DNA from: CAYMWF01 sp964394085 [NCBI: uncultured Gemmatimonadota bacterium]
Lineage (GTDB): Bacteria > GCA-2686955 > CAYMWF01
NCBI GenBank assembly: GCA_964394085.1
Contig: CAYMWF010000014.1
Location: forward strand, 20,017 to 84,016
Direction of reading: 5' to 3'
DNA: 64,000 nucleotides
The translations under genes and the position numbers were made by a program. Within the stretch, counting starts at the first letter, position 1. Each line of letters opens with the position of its first letter. Positions 26,432 through 35,307 of this stretch are shown piece after piece. A model generated the notes under the pieces. It was given only the letters and a program-made list of their open reading frames with translations. It was not told where the DNA came from and searched no databases.

Positions 26432-29400
26432 ATGCAAACCAAAAGCAAAACTTTACTAATCTTCACAACCATTTTTATTCTTGCTGCCCACCATGCCGTT
26501 CTCGCTCAGCAGGCGGAGTTTGATTTCAGCAGGTGGCCCGGAACCGTAAACCTGGAAGGAGAACACTTGGGGGATCTCCTCGGTTCCACCGTCGTTGCCG
26601 GTGATTTTGACGGTGACGGGTGGCAGGATCTTGTTATCGGAGCACCCCAATCTGATGAGCCGGGCAAAGCTTCCTGCGGCAAGGTATACGTTATTTACGG
26701 AAAAGCGGGATACGAGGGGAGCTACGTGTTAGACGATCCGTTCGTCGATCATTTGACCCTCTCGGGTGATACAGGGAATGATGAACTCGGCAATGTTATC
26801 GATGTATGGGATGTGGAAGGAAACGGATCGGATGATCTGCTGCTGGGGGCTCCAAAGGCGGATGTCTCCGGTAAGGTTGATGCAGGAAAGATTTATCTGT
26901 TATACGGGGGATCAAGGACGACAGGGGAGTTCAATATCGGTGAATTTCCAGGTATGCTCCGGGTTGATGGAAACGAGGCTGCGGATCAGTTCGGCGCGTC
27001 GGTTGCAGCCGGTGATTTTACCGGTGATCTTGAAACCGATTTGATTGTGGGCGCTCCGCTTGCGGAGCCAGCCGGTGAAGCGTCTACAACGGGCATCGCC
27101 TATCTTCTGAAAGGACCGCTTGGAAGCGGAGTGAAAACTCTGGATGCACTTGCATCGATGGTAGTTTACGGCGAACAGACCGATGATCGCCTCGGTTCGC
27201 AGGTTCTCGGGCTTAATTTAAACGACACCGGTCCGGATGATATGGTCTTTGCCGCTCCCAACGCGGATCTGCCCGACGAGCAGAGGGAGCGAGGCATTCT
27301 TTACGTAATGTTCGGCTCAGGATCACTGCCCGCGGAGGTTGAATTGGCCCAGGGGGATTCCGCTGATGTGACGATGGCCGGAAATGCAGGCTCTTCCCGT
27401 TTCGGAACCGCACTCGATGGGGGTGATATAGACGGGAACGGGTACGATGAGATTGTAGCCGGGGCACCGGGCGGCGGAAGCGTATTGGTAATCGAAGGAC
27501 GGTCGAGCTTCGACCCTTTCATCGATTTGACCTATTCCAGTCCCGCTCTGTCAATATCCGGCAGTGATTCTCTCGGGTCGGTGCTTCAGGTAAATGATTA
27601 CACCGGGGATGGTCTGGCTGACATCTTTTTAGGTACACCTGCCACCGCTCCGAGCGGGAAAGCATACCTGGTAAACGGCGGTCCGTTGACAGGGGCATCA
27701 GGCTCGGTTCCCGATCTGGGCCGCTGTATTTTCAGCGGAGACAGAACCGGCGATAGACTTGGTCAGGCTGTCTGCCTGGGTGATTTTGTTAAAGACGGCA
27801 AACCCGATATGATCATCGGCGCTCCCCAGGCTGAGGGAGAAGAAGGTACAGATGCCGGGCTCGTTTATATCGTGAAGGGCGGGACGCCATACTTGACCGA
27901 TCTTTATCCAGGATACGGGGAGAGTGGAATACCAGCGGATTTCGACATGGAATTCTGGATTCGGGATGACCTTACTGCAAGTGAAGAGGACATCAATCTC
28001 AACACATTGGAAGTATATCTTTCGGGGTATACCTTCACTGCAGCGGATTTCGACACCACGGGCTCAGTTGGTGCGGAGGCGATTCACGTGCTTCTCGATA
28101 TAGTGCCCGGCACCTTCCTGCCCAATACAGCCGTCGACGCTGAGATAACTGGATTCGACAAGGCCGGTAACGAGATCCCGACGACACAGTACGTTTTCCA
28201 TATGCTGAATGATTTCACGGGGCCTTGGCTCGAGAACATTGCTCCTCCGGATTCTTCGAAATACCAGCCGGTTCAGCCGGAAATCGCCTTCAGCATTCTC
28301 GACGCCGCCAGCGGTGTGGATCTCGATGAAGTCTGGATGCATGTCGCCTACGATACAACGGCGGGCATGCCCGTTACCGACACCTTCTTCCCTAAAACGG
28401 ATACGTTGATCGTGGTTGACACCATTTCGGTATCCCCACTGGGATACAGAATCAGCTATATACCGCCTGAGCCCTTTATGATGGGCGACCAGATACATGT
28501 AGAAGTCGAAGGAAAAGACTTCGCGGGTTTTCCTCTGCAGGATCCCCGGAAGTGGCTCTTTACCACGGTGGACAATGATACTTTACCGCCCATCCTACAG
28601 AATGAATTTCCCGCGAACGGCGCTTCCGGAGTAGAGGTCCAGGCTGTAAATGTGGATGGCTTTCTGGTAGAGATCTATGATGAGCAAACAGGGGTTAATC
28701 CCGCATCCATAGATGTCACCAGGACTTACGAAGCTATTTCAGGAGACACGACAGTATCGATCACAGATTTGATCGAAATCGGGAGAATTGATGCGAATCT
28801 TTATACTGTCTCGTATCGTCCGACCGGACAGGAAGGTGATCCTCAGTTTCAGTATGGCGAAACAGCCAGGTTCAATGTACGTGCTTTTGATCTTGCGTTC
28901 GAGCCGAACCTGATGGATACGACATATTCATTCATCCTCGAAACCGACATAAATCCGCCGGAGATCACCGGACGGCAGCCGAACCCTGACCTGGTCGATT
29001 CGATATCGGTGTTCTCAGAAATCAAGTTCGATATCACCGATGACAAGAGCGGAGTCGATGACTCTACGATCGTTTTCAAGGTGAATAATGAAGAAATAGA
29101 CATTGAGGACCTGATCTCTCCGAATGAATACCTGGGATATACGATCAGATACCCGAACATCCCTGACTCCCTGGAACAGGTGCCGCTCCCAGAAGATACG
29201 GTCACCGTTTCCGCCTGGGCCGCCGATAACGTCGGCAACGAGATGGTGCTGCCGGAAGAATGGAGTTTTATCGCCGTTCCGGATTCAAGAACGCCCAGGA
29301 TGACATTTTCGATGGAAATGCTTCTGGTGGAGCAGTCCGACACTATAGAAGTCTGGGAGACAATCCCGCCTTCCGATTACCTCCTCAATAAAATCCCGCA

Positions 29401-30031
29401 GGACTCGATCCGTATCTCCTTTACCGTAACGGATACTATTGATGAATGGGAATCAGGTATCGACCTGTCGACGATGCTGATAATGATGGAGCTTGAGAAT
29501 ACCGGTCCGCCCCCGATCATTCTTCTCAGTGAGGGTGAGGAAACCCATACCGGGTACAAAACCGGCACCATGGATATCGACGAAACTGAATCACCCGGTT
29601 TATATAACGTTAGTTTCGAACCGGACCGTCTTTCAATTGCCGAAGAGGTGACACTGTCCGTCTCTGTCAGGGATAAGGGCGGAATCCAGGTGGTGGAGCA
29701 GTTACGGTTTAATATCAGTTACGGCGGAAGGCTCAATAAACCGTTCCCTCCTATAATCACTCCGGCTCATGGCTCAGATCCGAATAACCGAACGACAATC
29801 CTTTTCCTTGGTGAGGGTTCGGGAACATTTACGCTTTACAACCTTGAAGGATACGCGGTTTACAGCGAGGAGAACATACCTCCTCTCAGCGGCTCCCTGT
29901 ACAAAGTGACATGGGGCGGAGAATACGGCGCACCGGGGAGCAGCCAGAGAATCGTACCGGCCGGTCTTTATGTATATCAATTCAAATCGAGCTCAAAGGT
30001 TTATAACGGCACAATCGCCGTAGCGCGTTAA
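26432..30031 (+). CDS. Large exported FG-GAP/Ig-like protein with FlgD-like C-terminal domain
   Basis: 1199 residues. A signal peptide covers about 1-25. Residues about 35-480 hold seven FG-GAP repeats of the integrin beta-propeller type (for example GDFDGDGWQDLVIGAP, GGDIDGNGYDEIVAGAP), with Ca-binding D-x-D-x-D loops. Residues about 485-1120 form a row of Ig-like modules of about 110 residues, each opening with a P-x-x-x-x-x-G/V pattern. The last 75 residues (TLYNLEGYAVYS, then IVPAGLYVYQF) resemble FlgD-like or type IX sorting domains. It follows motB by 25 bases and precedes a PorV-type barrel, the family that carries such C-terminal domains in Bacteroidota. A surface adhesin role is inferred. 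Confidence 0.82.
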   Translation: MQTKSKTLLIFTTIFILAAHHAVLAQQAEFDFSRWPGTVNLEGEHLGDLLGSTVVAGDFDGDGWQDLVIGAPQSDEPGKASCGKVYVIYGKAGYEGSYVLDDPFVDHLTLSGDTGNDELGNVIDVWDVEGNGSDDLLLGAPKADVSGKVDAGKIYLLYGGSRTTGEFNIGEFPGMLRVDGNEAADQFGASVAAGDFTGDLETDLIVGAPLAEPAGEASTTGIAYLLKGPLGSGVKTLDALASMVVYGEQTDDRLGSQVLGLNLNDTGPDDMVFAAPNADLPDEQRERGILYVMFGSGSLPAEVELAQGDSADVTMAGNAGSSRFGTALDGGDIDGNGYDEIVAGAPGGGSVLVIEGRSSFDPFIDLTYSSPALSISGSDSLGSVLQVNDYTGDGLADIFLGTPATAPSGKAYLVNGGPLTGASGSVPDLGRCIFSGDRTGDRLGQAVCLGDFVKDGKPDMIIGAPQAEGEEGTDAGLVYIVKGGTPYLTDLYPGYGESGIPADFDMEFWIRDDLTASEEDINLNTLEVYLSGYTFTAADFDTTGSVGAEAIHVLLDIVPGTFLPNTAVDAEITGFDKAGNEIPTTQYVFHMLNDFTGPWLENIAPPDSSKYQPVQPEIAFSILDAASGVDLDEVWMHVAYDTTAGMPVTDTFFPKTDTLIVVDTISVSPLGYRISYIPPEPFMMGDQIHVEVEGKDFAGFPLQDPRKWLFTTVDNDTLPPILQNEFPANGASGVEVQAVNVDGFLVEIYDEQTGVNPASIDVTRTYEAISGDTTVSITDLIEIGRIDANLYTVSYRPTGQEGDPQFQYGETARFNVRAFDLAFEPNLMDTTYSFILETDINPPEITGRQPNPDLVDSISVFSEIKFDITDDKSGVDDSTIVFKVNNEEIDIEDLISPNEYLGYTIRYPNIPDSLEQVPLPEDTVTVSAWAADNVGNEMVLPEEWSFIAVPDSRTPRMTFSMEMLLVEQSDTIEVWETIPPSDYLLNKIPQDSIRISFTVTDTIDEWESGIDLSTMLIMMELENTGPPPIILLSEGEETHTGYKTGTMDIDETESPGLYNVSFEPDRLSIAEEVTLSVSVRDKGGIQVVEQLRFNISYGGRLNKPFPPIITPAHGSDPNNRTTILFLGEGSGTFTLYNLEGYAVYSEENIPPLSGSLYKVTWGGEYGAPGSSQRIVPAGLYVYQFKSSSKVYNGTIAVAR

Positions 30032-30048
30032 CAACGGGGAAAATCAGG

Positions 30049-31692
30049 ATGTTTTTCAAGGCTCGGAACCAGCTCATACTCTCTGTTCTGATCATCGTCG
30101 CTGCAGCTTTGCCTTCCGAGGCTTCTTTCGAGAGGAGGGCAGGAATCCGTGCGCTGGGTATGGGGGGCGCTTTTACCGGAGTCGCCGATGATGCTTCAGC
30201 CCCTTACTGGAATCCTGCCGGAATTGGGCGGTTTTCAGCGGTTGAATTCAGAGCCGAGTATGCCCGGCCGTTTACCGGAGCTGCAAACATTGATATCAAC
30301 GATGTGGATTTTGCTTTCGCGTATCCTTTCGGTAACTGGGGAACCATGCTGGGTGGTTACGACTATCTCGGTAACTACCTGTACAATGAAGGAGTCGGGA
30401 TTTTTTCATACGGCTTAGGTCTTCTCAAGCGTAAACCGCTTCTTGTCGGATTTAATGCGCGTCTTTACAGTGTCAATTACAGCGTCGGGGGGCTTTCGTC
30501 CGTGGATGCAGGTCAGGTTAAGAAGGATCTCCTGTTTTCGAATTATGGATTCGGTGAATCGGCTTTCGGCTTTGATCTGGGTGCTTTATACAGGTACCGG
30601 AATAAATGGACGGTCGGAGTTTCACTGTTCAATCTGAATGCACCATCGACGAGCCTGAATCCGGACGATCAAGACGAACTTCCTCTCACTGGCCGGATAG
30701 GGATATCGTATTTATTCAAAAGGCTCACGGGAGCACTCGACCTGGAATACAGGGATCAGTACTTCATGGACAGCAAGCCTGTATATATTCATACAGGCGT
30801 TGAGCAGGAGCTGTTCAGGAAACGACTGCACCTTCGGGCCGGTGCTTTCGGTATGGTTTCCCCCGAATTCTCACCCCGCCTTACAGCCGGATTCAGCTAC
30901 AACTTCCTCAGAAGGGAATGGGTCGAATTCGGCACGGATCTTCTTGACGGCAAGGAATACCAGTATCTTAAACGGCTCTGGCTCACTCTCGAATACGGCG
31001 CGGCGTTCCCAGTTGCATCAGGTTCCTTTGAAGGCTCTTTCGGAGATCAGCGTATCGGTCTCAAAATCACATTCGACACTGCCAAGGAATACAAAAAATA
31101 CATGACGCGCCAGGAACTGGAAGAAATGCTGAAAGACAAGAAGATAGAGGTCGCTCTCGATATCACCGAGTCGCTTCTCGAAAAGGAATTCGAGATCATC
31201 GAAGGTGAGAAAGAGATGATCCAGCAGGAACTCCAGGAGAGGTTCGACCAGGAACGGCAGGAGCTCATGCAAGACCTCGAGATGCAGCAGGAGCTGGAAC
31301 TCGAGCAAAAACGTATAGAGCAGGATCTATTGACTGCAGGACAGCAGGAAGAGCTGGAAGAACAGATTCGTCAGTTGCAGGAGATTATCAGGCAGCAGCA
31401 GCGGGCGATCGAAATGAGCACCAAGACGAATGAAGCGCTTCAGCATCTCATGCTTGCCGTCAGATATTATTTTCTGCAGCAGTACGGGGAGGCTGAAAAG
31501 GAATGTTATATAGCCATCGAGCTCGCCCCTCATATCGCACTGGCATACAAGCGTCTGGGATCGATTTACTACAAGCAGGGCAGGTTCAGCGATGCCAGCG
31601 CCGCATGGAAGAAGGCGCTTGATATCGATCCGACCGATGAAGAACTGCAAAATTGGCTTGAAAGATTCAGGAAAGGGAAAAATCTCGAATGA
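30049..31692 (+). CDS. PorV/PorQ-type outer-membrane barrel with coiled coil and TPR
   Basis: 547 residues. After a signal peptide (about 1-26) the sequence RRAGIRALGMGGAFTGVADDASAPYWNPAGIG is the start of the PorV/PorQ (UPF0164) barrel family. Alternating aromatic strands continue to about 345. Residues about 350-470 are a long Glu/Gln-rich coiled coil. Residues 475-547 carry at least two TPR units (YGEAEKECYIAIELAPHIALAYKRLGSIYYKQGRFSDASAAWKKALDIDP). PorV shuttles type IX cargo; here the barrel may hold or move the FlgD-domain protein encoded upstream, while the coiled coil and TPR could reach across the periplasm towards MotB. The last part is inference. Stop overlaps the next start. Confidence 0.85.
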   Translation: MFFKARNQLILSVLIIVAAALPSEASFERRAGIRALGMGGAFTGVADDASAPYWNPAGIGRFSAVEFRAEYARPFTGAANIDINDVDFAFAYPFGNWGTMLGGYDYLGNYLYNEGVGIFSYGLGLLKRKPLLVGFNARLYSVNYSVGGLSSVDAGQVKKDLLFSNYGFGESAFGFDLGALYRYRNKWTVGVSLFNLNAPSTSLNPDDQDELPLTGRIGISYLFKRLTGALDLEYRDQYFMDSKPVYIHTGVEQELFRKRLHLRAGAFGMVSPEFSPRLTAGFSYNFLRREWVEFGTDLLDGKEYQYLKRLWLTLEYGAAFPVASGSFEGSFGDQRIGLKITFDTAKEYKKYMTRQELEEMLKDKKIEVALDITESLLEKEFEIIEGEKEMIQQELQERFDQERQELMQDLEMQQELELEQKRIEQDLLTAGQQEELEEQIRQLQEIIRQQQRAIEMSTKTNEALQHLMLAVRYYFLQQYGEAEKECYIAIELAPHIALAYKRLGSIYYKQGRFSDASAAWKKALDIDPTDEELQNWLERFRKGKNLE

Positions 31693-32903
31693 CGGATCCC
31701 CCTGTCAGAGAGCACAGTTATTTAGCCAGGAATTACTCGAAAATCCAAAAAGGTGTATACCTGCTGTTATTACTGGCCCTGAGCGTGGCTGTTATACTGG
31801 TGATTTTCGCACTTATATCCTCTCCGGAGCAGAAATCTTATCCATTCAGCCCCGATAGTGATGAAGTTGCCAAGATGGTCTCGGTAACTGTCACGGGCTC
31901 CATCCACAGACCGGGAACATTCGAATTACCGGAAGGTTCGACTGTGTATGATGCCCTGGTACTGGCGGGTGTCAAGAATACCGCGGACCTTGGAAACCTC
32001 GTTCTCGAACAACGCTTTGCCAGCAGTGAGAATTTTATCCATGTCGACGAAATAGAAAGGGATGAAGATGCCGCTGTAGACATGAATCCGTATATCGTAC
32101 CGTTGATTGACAGTGGCGAAGACAGTTTAGAATCGAACAAAGGTAGTGATACCGGGGATGAAACTTCCGACATAGCCTCGTTAAACGTCGTCAATATACT
32201 TTATGTCGGAGCTCCTCATGTATTCCTTCTGGCATCTGTCGCTCCGGCGACCGGAAACGGATCGTTTCTGGTGATCCCGCCCCAGACCCGAATTTCTCAT
32301 CCCAGGTCCGGAGCCGGCAATCAGCTCAGCCACCTTTACCTTCTCGGCGGCGCCGGCTCGATTGTCGCATATGTCGAACGGCTCCTGCAATTACCTGTTC
32401 ACTACTACGTGGAAGACAAGCAGGAAACGTTCATTACAACCGTAGAGCTGATCGGAGGATTCCGAGTCAAGCTTGATAATGAAATAGCGGAGCATCTCCA
32501 AAAGGAGCCGGGATATCAAACCCTCACCGGGATGGACAGTTTTCGATTCATTCAGTATTTCGATATATCCTCCAATGCGGATACTTACAGGAGAAGCACG
32601 CAGACCCGTATGTTGAGGTGGCGCCGATTCCTGGATTCCGTCTACGCTAATTTTCGTGGCATGGACTGGCGTCAGACCATTCTCCTTGCAAGGCACATCA
32701 TTCTCAACCTCGAGACGAACCTGGCACTGCAGGATGTTTTATATCTTGCCAGGAGCGCCAGAACCCACGGAGGGTTCAACTTCGACTTCCACCTGATTCA
32801 GGGTTCATACCAGAAGATCGGTGATAAGGTCTATTGGGAAATCGATGACAGCGTCGCCAGGATCGAGGGCTTGAAGCTTATTGAAATGGTTCTGAATCGG
32901 TGA
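31689..32903 (+). CDS. SLBB domain-LytR/CpsA/Psr (LCP) domain fusion membrane protein
   Basis: 404 residues, starting inside the stop codon of the PorV-TPR gene. One transmembrane helix is at about 22-44. Residues about 58-110 form an SLBB domain (VTVTGSIHRPGTFELPEGSTVYDALVLAGV), a sugar-binding module of polymer exporters. Residues about 165-350 are LCP-like: FLVIPPQTRI, LSHLYLLGGAGSIVAYVERLLQLPVHYYV, and MLRWRRFLDSV. LCP enzymes move polyprenyl-linked glycans onto the cell wall. The fusion suggests joining of the exported polymer to peptidoglycan or to the motor complex. It overlaps the convergent wecA-like gene by 26 bases. Confidence 0.78.
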   Translation: MTDPPVREHSYLARNYSKIQKGVYLLLLLALSVAVILVIFALISSPEQKSYPFSPDSDEVAKMVSVTVTGSIHRPGTFELPEGSTVYDALVLAGVKNTADLGNLVLEQRFASSENFIHVDEIERDEDAAVDMNPYIVPLIDSGEDSLESNKGSDTGDETSDIASLNVVNILYVGAPHVFLLASVAPATGNGSFLVIPPQTRISHPRSGAGNQLSHLYLLGGAGSIVAYVERLLQLPVHYYVEDKQETFITTVELIGGFRVKLDNEIAEHLQKEPGYQTLTGMDSFRFIQYFDISSNADTYRRSTQTRMLRWRRFLDSVYANFRGMDWRQTILLARHIILNLETNLALQDVLYLARSARTHGGFNFDFHLIQGSYQKIGDKVYWEIDDSVARIEGLKLIEMVLNR

Positions 32904-34053
32904 ACTCGACATCCCGAATCTGAGCATCCTGTTCCTTCTCGCTTTTTTTAGCCCCCAGGTAGATAACAATAGCGACCATTCCGATTATTCCTATCCCCTG
33001 GAGGATTACGATCAGGGCGCCGATCGGGTCGAGGTTGTCGAGGAGGGTTGCATTTATCCCAAGGCAGAATGTCAGCAGATAGATGAATTGCACGGCCTGC
33101 GGCTGCGTCAATCCCAGACGGACCAGCTGATGCGAGAGGTGGTTCTGATCCCCGAGGAATATGGGAGCTCCCTGTTTCAGCCTGACGTAGATTACGGAAA
33201 AAGTATCGAAAAGAGGCAGCGACATGATGAGAACGGGCATGAGCGCCGGAAAGACGAAAGAACTTTCCGGTGTTGCGAAAGTGATCAGAATGGATGCCGC
33301 GGCCAGGATGAAGCCGATAAAGAGGCTGCCGGCATCACCGAGAAAAATCGTCGACGGATAGACATTGTATCTGTAGAATCCGAGCAGCGCTCCCCCCAAC
33401 GCAGATAGAAGCAGAGCCACAAAGAACTGACCGTGATGGATTGTCACAAATGCCAAGATTCCCGTTACGATCAATGCCACCCCCGAAGAAAGCCCATCCA
33501 TATTATCAAGCAGATTGAACGAATTCGTAATACCGACGATCCATGTGATACTGATCACGATGTTAACGAGGTCGAATAATGGTACACCGCTGAAAAAAGA
33601 TGTTCTGATTCCCGCTGCTACCAGTATTGATGCTGCGATTACCTGGCCGACCAGCTTCAACCTGGCCGGGAAGTAAACACCATACAGATCATCGATAAGG
33701 CCGAGCAGGACGATCAGTGTGCTCCCTATCACCAGGGCAAAAAGCTGAATCTTGACATACCTTACACCTTGGAACAATTCGATCGTGTGAGCCATGCTCC
33801 CGTCTAACCAGCCGGTGGGAAGAATGTAGAAGAACAGGATACAGGAAAGGGGTAAGAGACAAGCCGGACAAAAGACAGCCAGCCCCCCGAGTAAAGGTTT
33901 CACGCTTACGTGAACTTTTCTCTCTCCGGGATGGTCCACTATATCGAATCTAAAGGCGATCCACTTGCAAAGTGGAATGAGCATCAGGGAGAATATGAGC
34001 GAAATGAGGAATACGCCCGTAAAGACAATAATCTGTTCAAGATCTCTCGGCAT
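32878..34053 (-). CDS. WecA/MraY-family polyprenyl-phosphate sugar-1-phosphate transferase
   Basis: 391 residues from ATG 34053; an in-frame start at 34152 is possible but adds a non-family leader. About eleven transmembrane helices. Catalytic regions are intact: VKPLLGGLAVF, LIDDLYGV, NSFNLLDNMDGLSSG, FLGDAGSLFIGF and HLSHQLVRLG. The enzyme puts the first sugar-1-phosphate on undecaprenyl phosphate, the start of O-antigen or exopolysaccharide repeat units. It is divergent from the glycosyltransferase operon and probably supplies its lipid-linked substrate. Sugar specificity is unknown. Confidence 0.92.
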   Translation of the reverse strand: MPRDLEQIIVFTGVFLISLIFSLMLIPLCKWIAFRFDIVDHPGERKVHVSVKPLLGGLAVFCPACLLPLSCILFFYILPTGWLDGSMAHTIELFQGVRYVKIQLFALVIGSTLIVLLGLIDDLYGVYFPARLKLVGQVIAASILVAAGIRTSFFSGVPLFDLVNIVISITWIVGITNSFNLLDNMDGLSSGVALIVTGILAFVTIHHGQFFVALLLSALGGALLGFYRYNVYPSTIFLGDAGSLFIGFILAAASILITFATPESSFVFPALMPVLIMSLPLFDTFSVIYVRLKQGAPIFLGDQNHLSHQLVRLGLTQPQAVQFIYLLTFCLGINATLLDNLDPIGALIVILQGIGIIGMVAIVIYLGAKKSEKEQDAQIRDVEFTDSEPFQ

Positions 34054-34142
34054 TACACTTAATAACGGAATCAAAACCTGAATTATCAAGGATTTTCCGT
34101 TATTCTTTCTGCTGAGGACCGACATGGTCCCGGAGACGCAAA

Positions 34143-34171
34143 CCGATACCATATGTTTCTGAACGTGTCAA
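34143..34171 (-). promoter_or_regulatory. Possible sigma-70 promoter for the wecA-like gene
   Basis: On the minus strand a perfect TTGACA (34171-34166) is 17 bases from TATCGG (34148-34143), which matches only three of six -10 positions. A start here would lead the gene beginning at 34053. Confidence 0.3.
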
Positions 34172-34278
34172 CAAAGTGCAAAACCTTTGTCCCCGGAACA
34201 GAATTATGGTAGTTCTCTCATCGAATCACAAGGGAGCGTCCGGACTCCGGTTTGAACCAGGATAAGCAGCCTCTGACC

Positions 34279-35307
34279 ATGAGCGGGGATATTCTTTTTC
34301 TGAGAAAAGGTTACCTTGGCGACATAGTTCTACTGTGCCGCCTGGTTTCTTCATTAAAAGCTAGCGTTCCCGATCTGTCGGTGGGAATCGCGACTCATGA
34401 TCGTTACCGCGATCTCGTCCGCCTCTTTCCGGCGGTCGATTCATGGTTCCGTTTCCCCGACCGCCTCTCTCCGGATATTTCGACGGTTTCGGCAATAACT
34501 CCACTGGCAATTTCGCGATATCGCTGGATCCTGCCGGTCAATTACGATCGCAGATACAATGTTCTCGCGCGTCTGGTCGCTTTTCTAGGGGGGGGGAAGG
34601 TATTGGCGATGCCCGGTTCGGAATCAGGCTGGAGCTGCGGGAGCCGGCATCGGGCCGGGTTGATCGCGGACGCGCTCCTTCCGATTGCTGATATCGATTT
34701 CTCCATAGAAATCGAACCGTTGAAGCCGGACAGGGATAGTCTGAGCAGGTTGGCTGGAATATATGATCTTCTGCAACAATCTCCGGTCGTGATTTTCCCC
34801 GGAGGAGGGGATCACCGGAAGGTTCACCCCGATCCCAGGCGCTGGGCGGAAAGGCATTTCGCGACCTTGATCGACATTCTGGATGATGCCGGTGTGGGGC
34901 CGTTGATACTCCAGGGATCCGCGGAAGAAAACAAGATTCTTTCGGATGTGGCGGCTCGCTGCAAAACGGAAGTTGTGGTTCTGTCCGGAAAACTGGGATT
35001 GGTGGAGCTTGCTTCTTTCCTTTCCCTCAGCAGGCTGGTAATCGCCGTCGACAGCGGACCGATTCAACTGGCTGCGGCCGCGGGATGTGCCACATTGATG
35101 TTAAGCGGGCCCGTTGCGCCGGAGACGAGCAATCCGGCGGGACTCAATCACAGGTATGTAAGAGGTTATGATGAATGTATACCCTGTTTTCCGGCTCCGA
35201 GACTGGTTGAATGCCGGGAGGGTATACCATTGTGTATGAGCAGGTTGACTCCTGAAACAGTCGCTTCGACGGTTCTGGAGATGCTCGGTTGCGGAATGGA
35301 ATGTTGA
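34279..35307 (+). CDS. Glycosyltransferase family 9 (heptosyltransferase-like)
   Basis: 342 residues from ATG 34279; the frame opens at TTG 34252. GT9 enzymes add heptose from ADP-heptose to the LPS inner core. The start FLRKGYLGDIVLLCRLVSSL matches the family G-x-GD start. The C-terminal nucleotide-sugar part has VIFPGGGDHRKVHPDPRRW, VIAVDSGPIQLAAAAG and LMLSGPVAPE. A run of nine G at 34588-34596 encodes LGGGK and could shift the frame. It is the first gene of the long glycan operon and is translationally coupled to the next gene. Confidence 0.88.
   Translation: MSGDILFLRKGYLGDIVLLCRLVSSLKASVPDLSVGIATHDRYRDLVRLFPAVDSWFRFPDRLSPDISTVSAITPLAISRYRWILPVNYDRRYNVLARLVAFLGGGKVLAMPGSESGWSCGSRHRAGLIADALLPIADIDFSIEIEPLKPDRDSLSRLAGIYDLLQQSPVVIFPGGGDHRKVHPDPRRWAERHFATLIDILDDAGVGPLILQGSAEENKILSDVAARCKTEVVVLSGKLGLVELASFLSLSRLVIAVDSGPIQLAAAAGCATLMLSGPVAPETSNPAGLNHRYVRGYDECIPCFPAPRLVECREGIPLCMSRLTPETVASTVLEMLGCGMEC
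34588..34596 (+). repeat. Nine-G homopolymer inside the GT9 gene
   Basis: Nine consecutive G within the coding frame (Leu-Gly-Gly-Gly-Lys). Runs this long slip during replication and are a known cause of on/off switching of surface-sugar genes. The gene reads through intact here. Confidence 0.75.
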
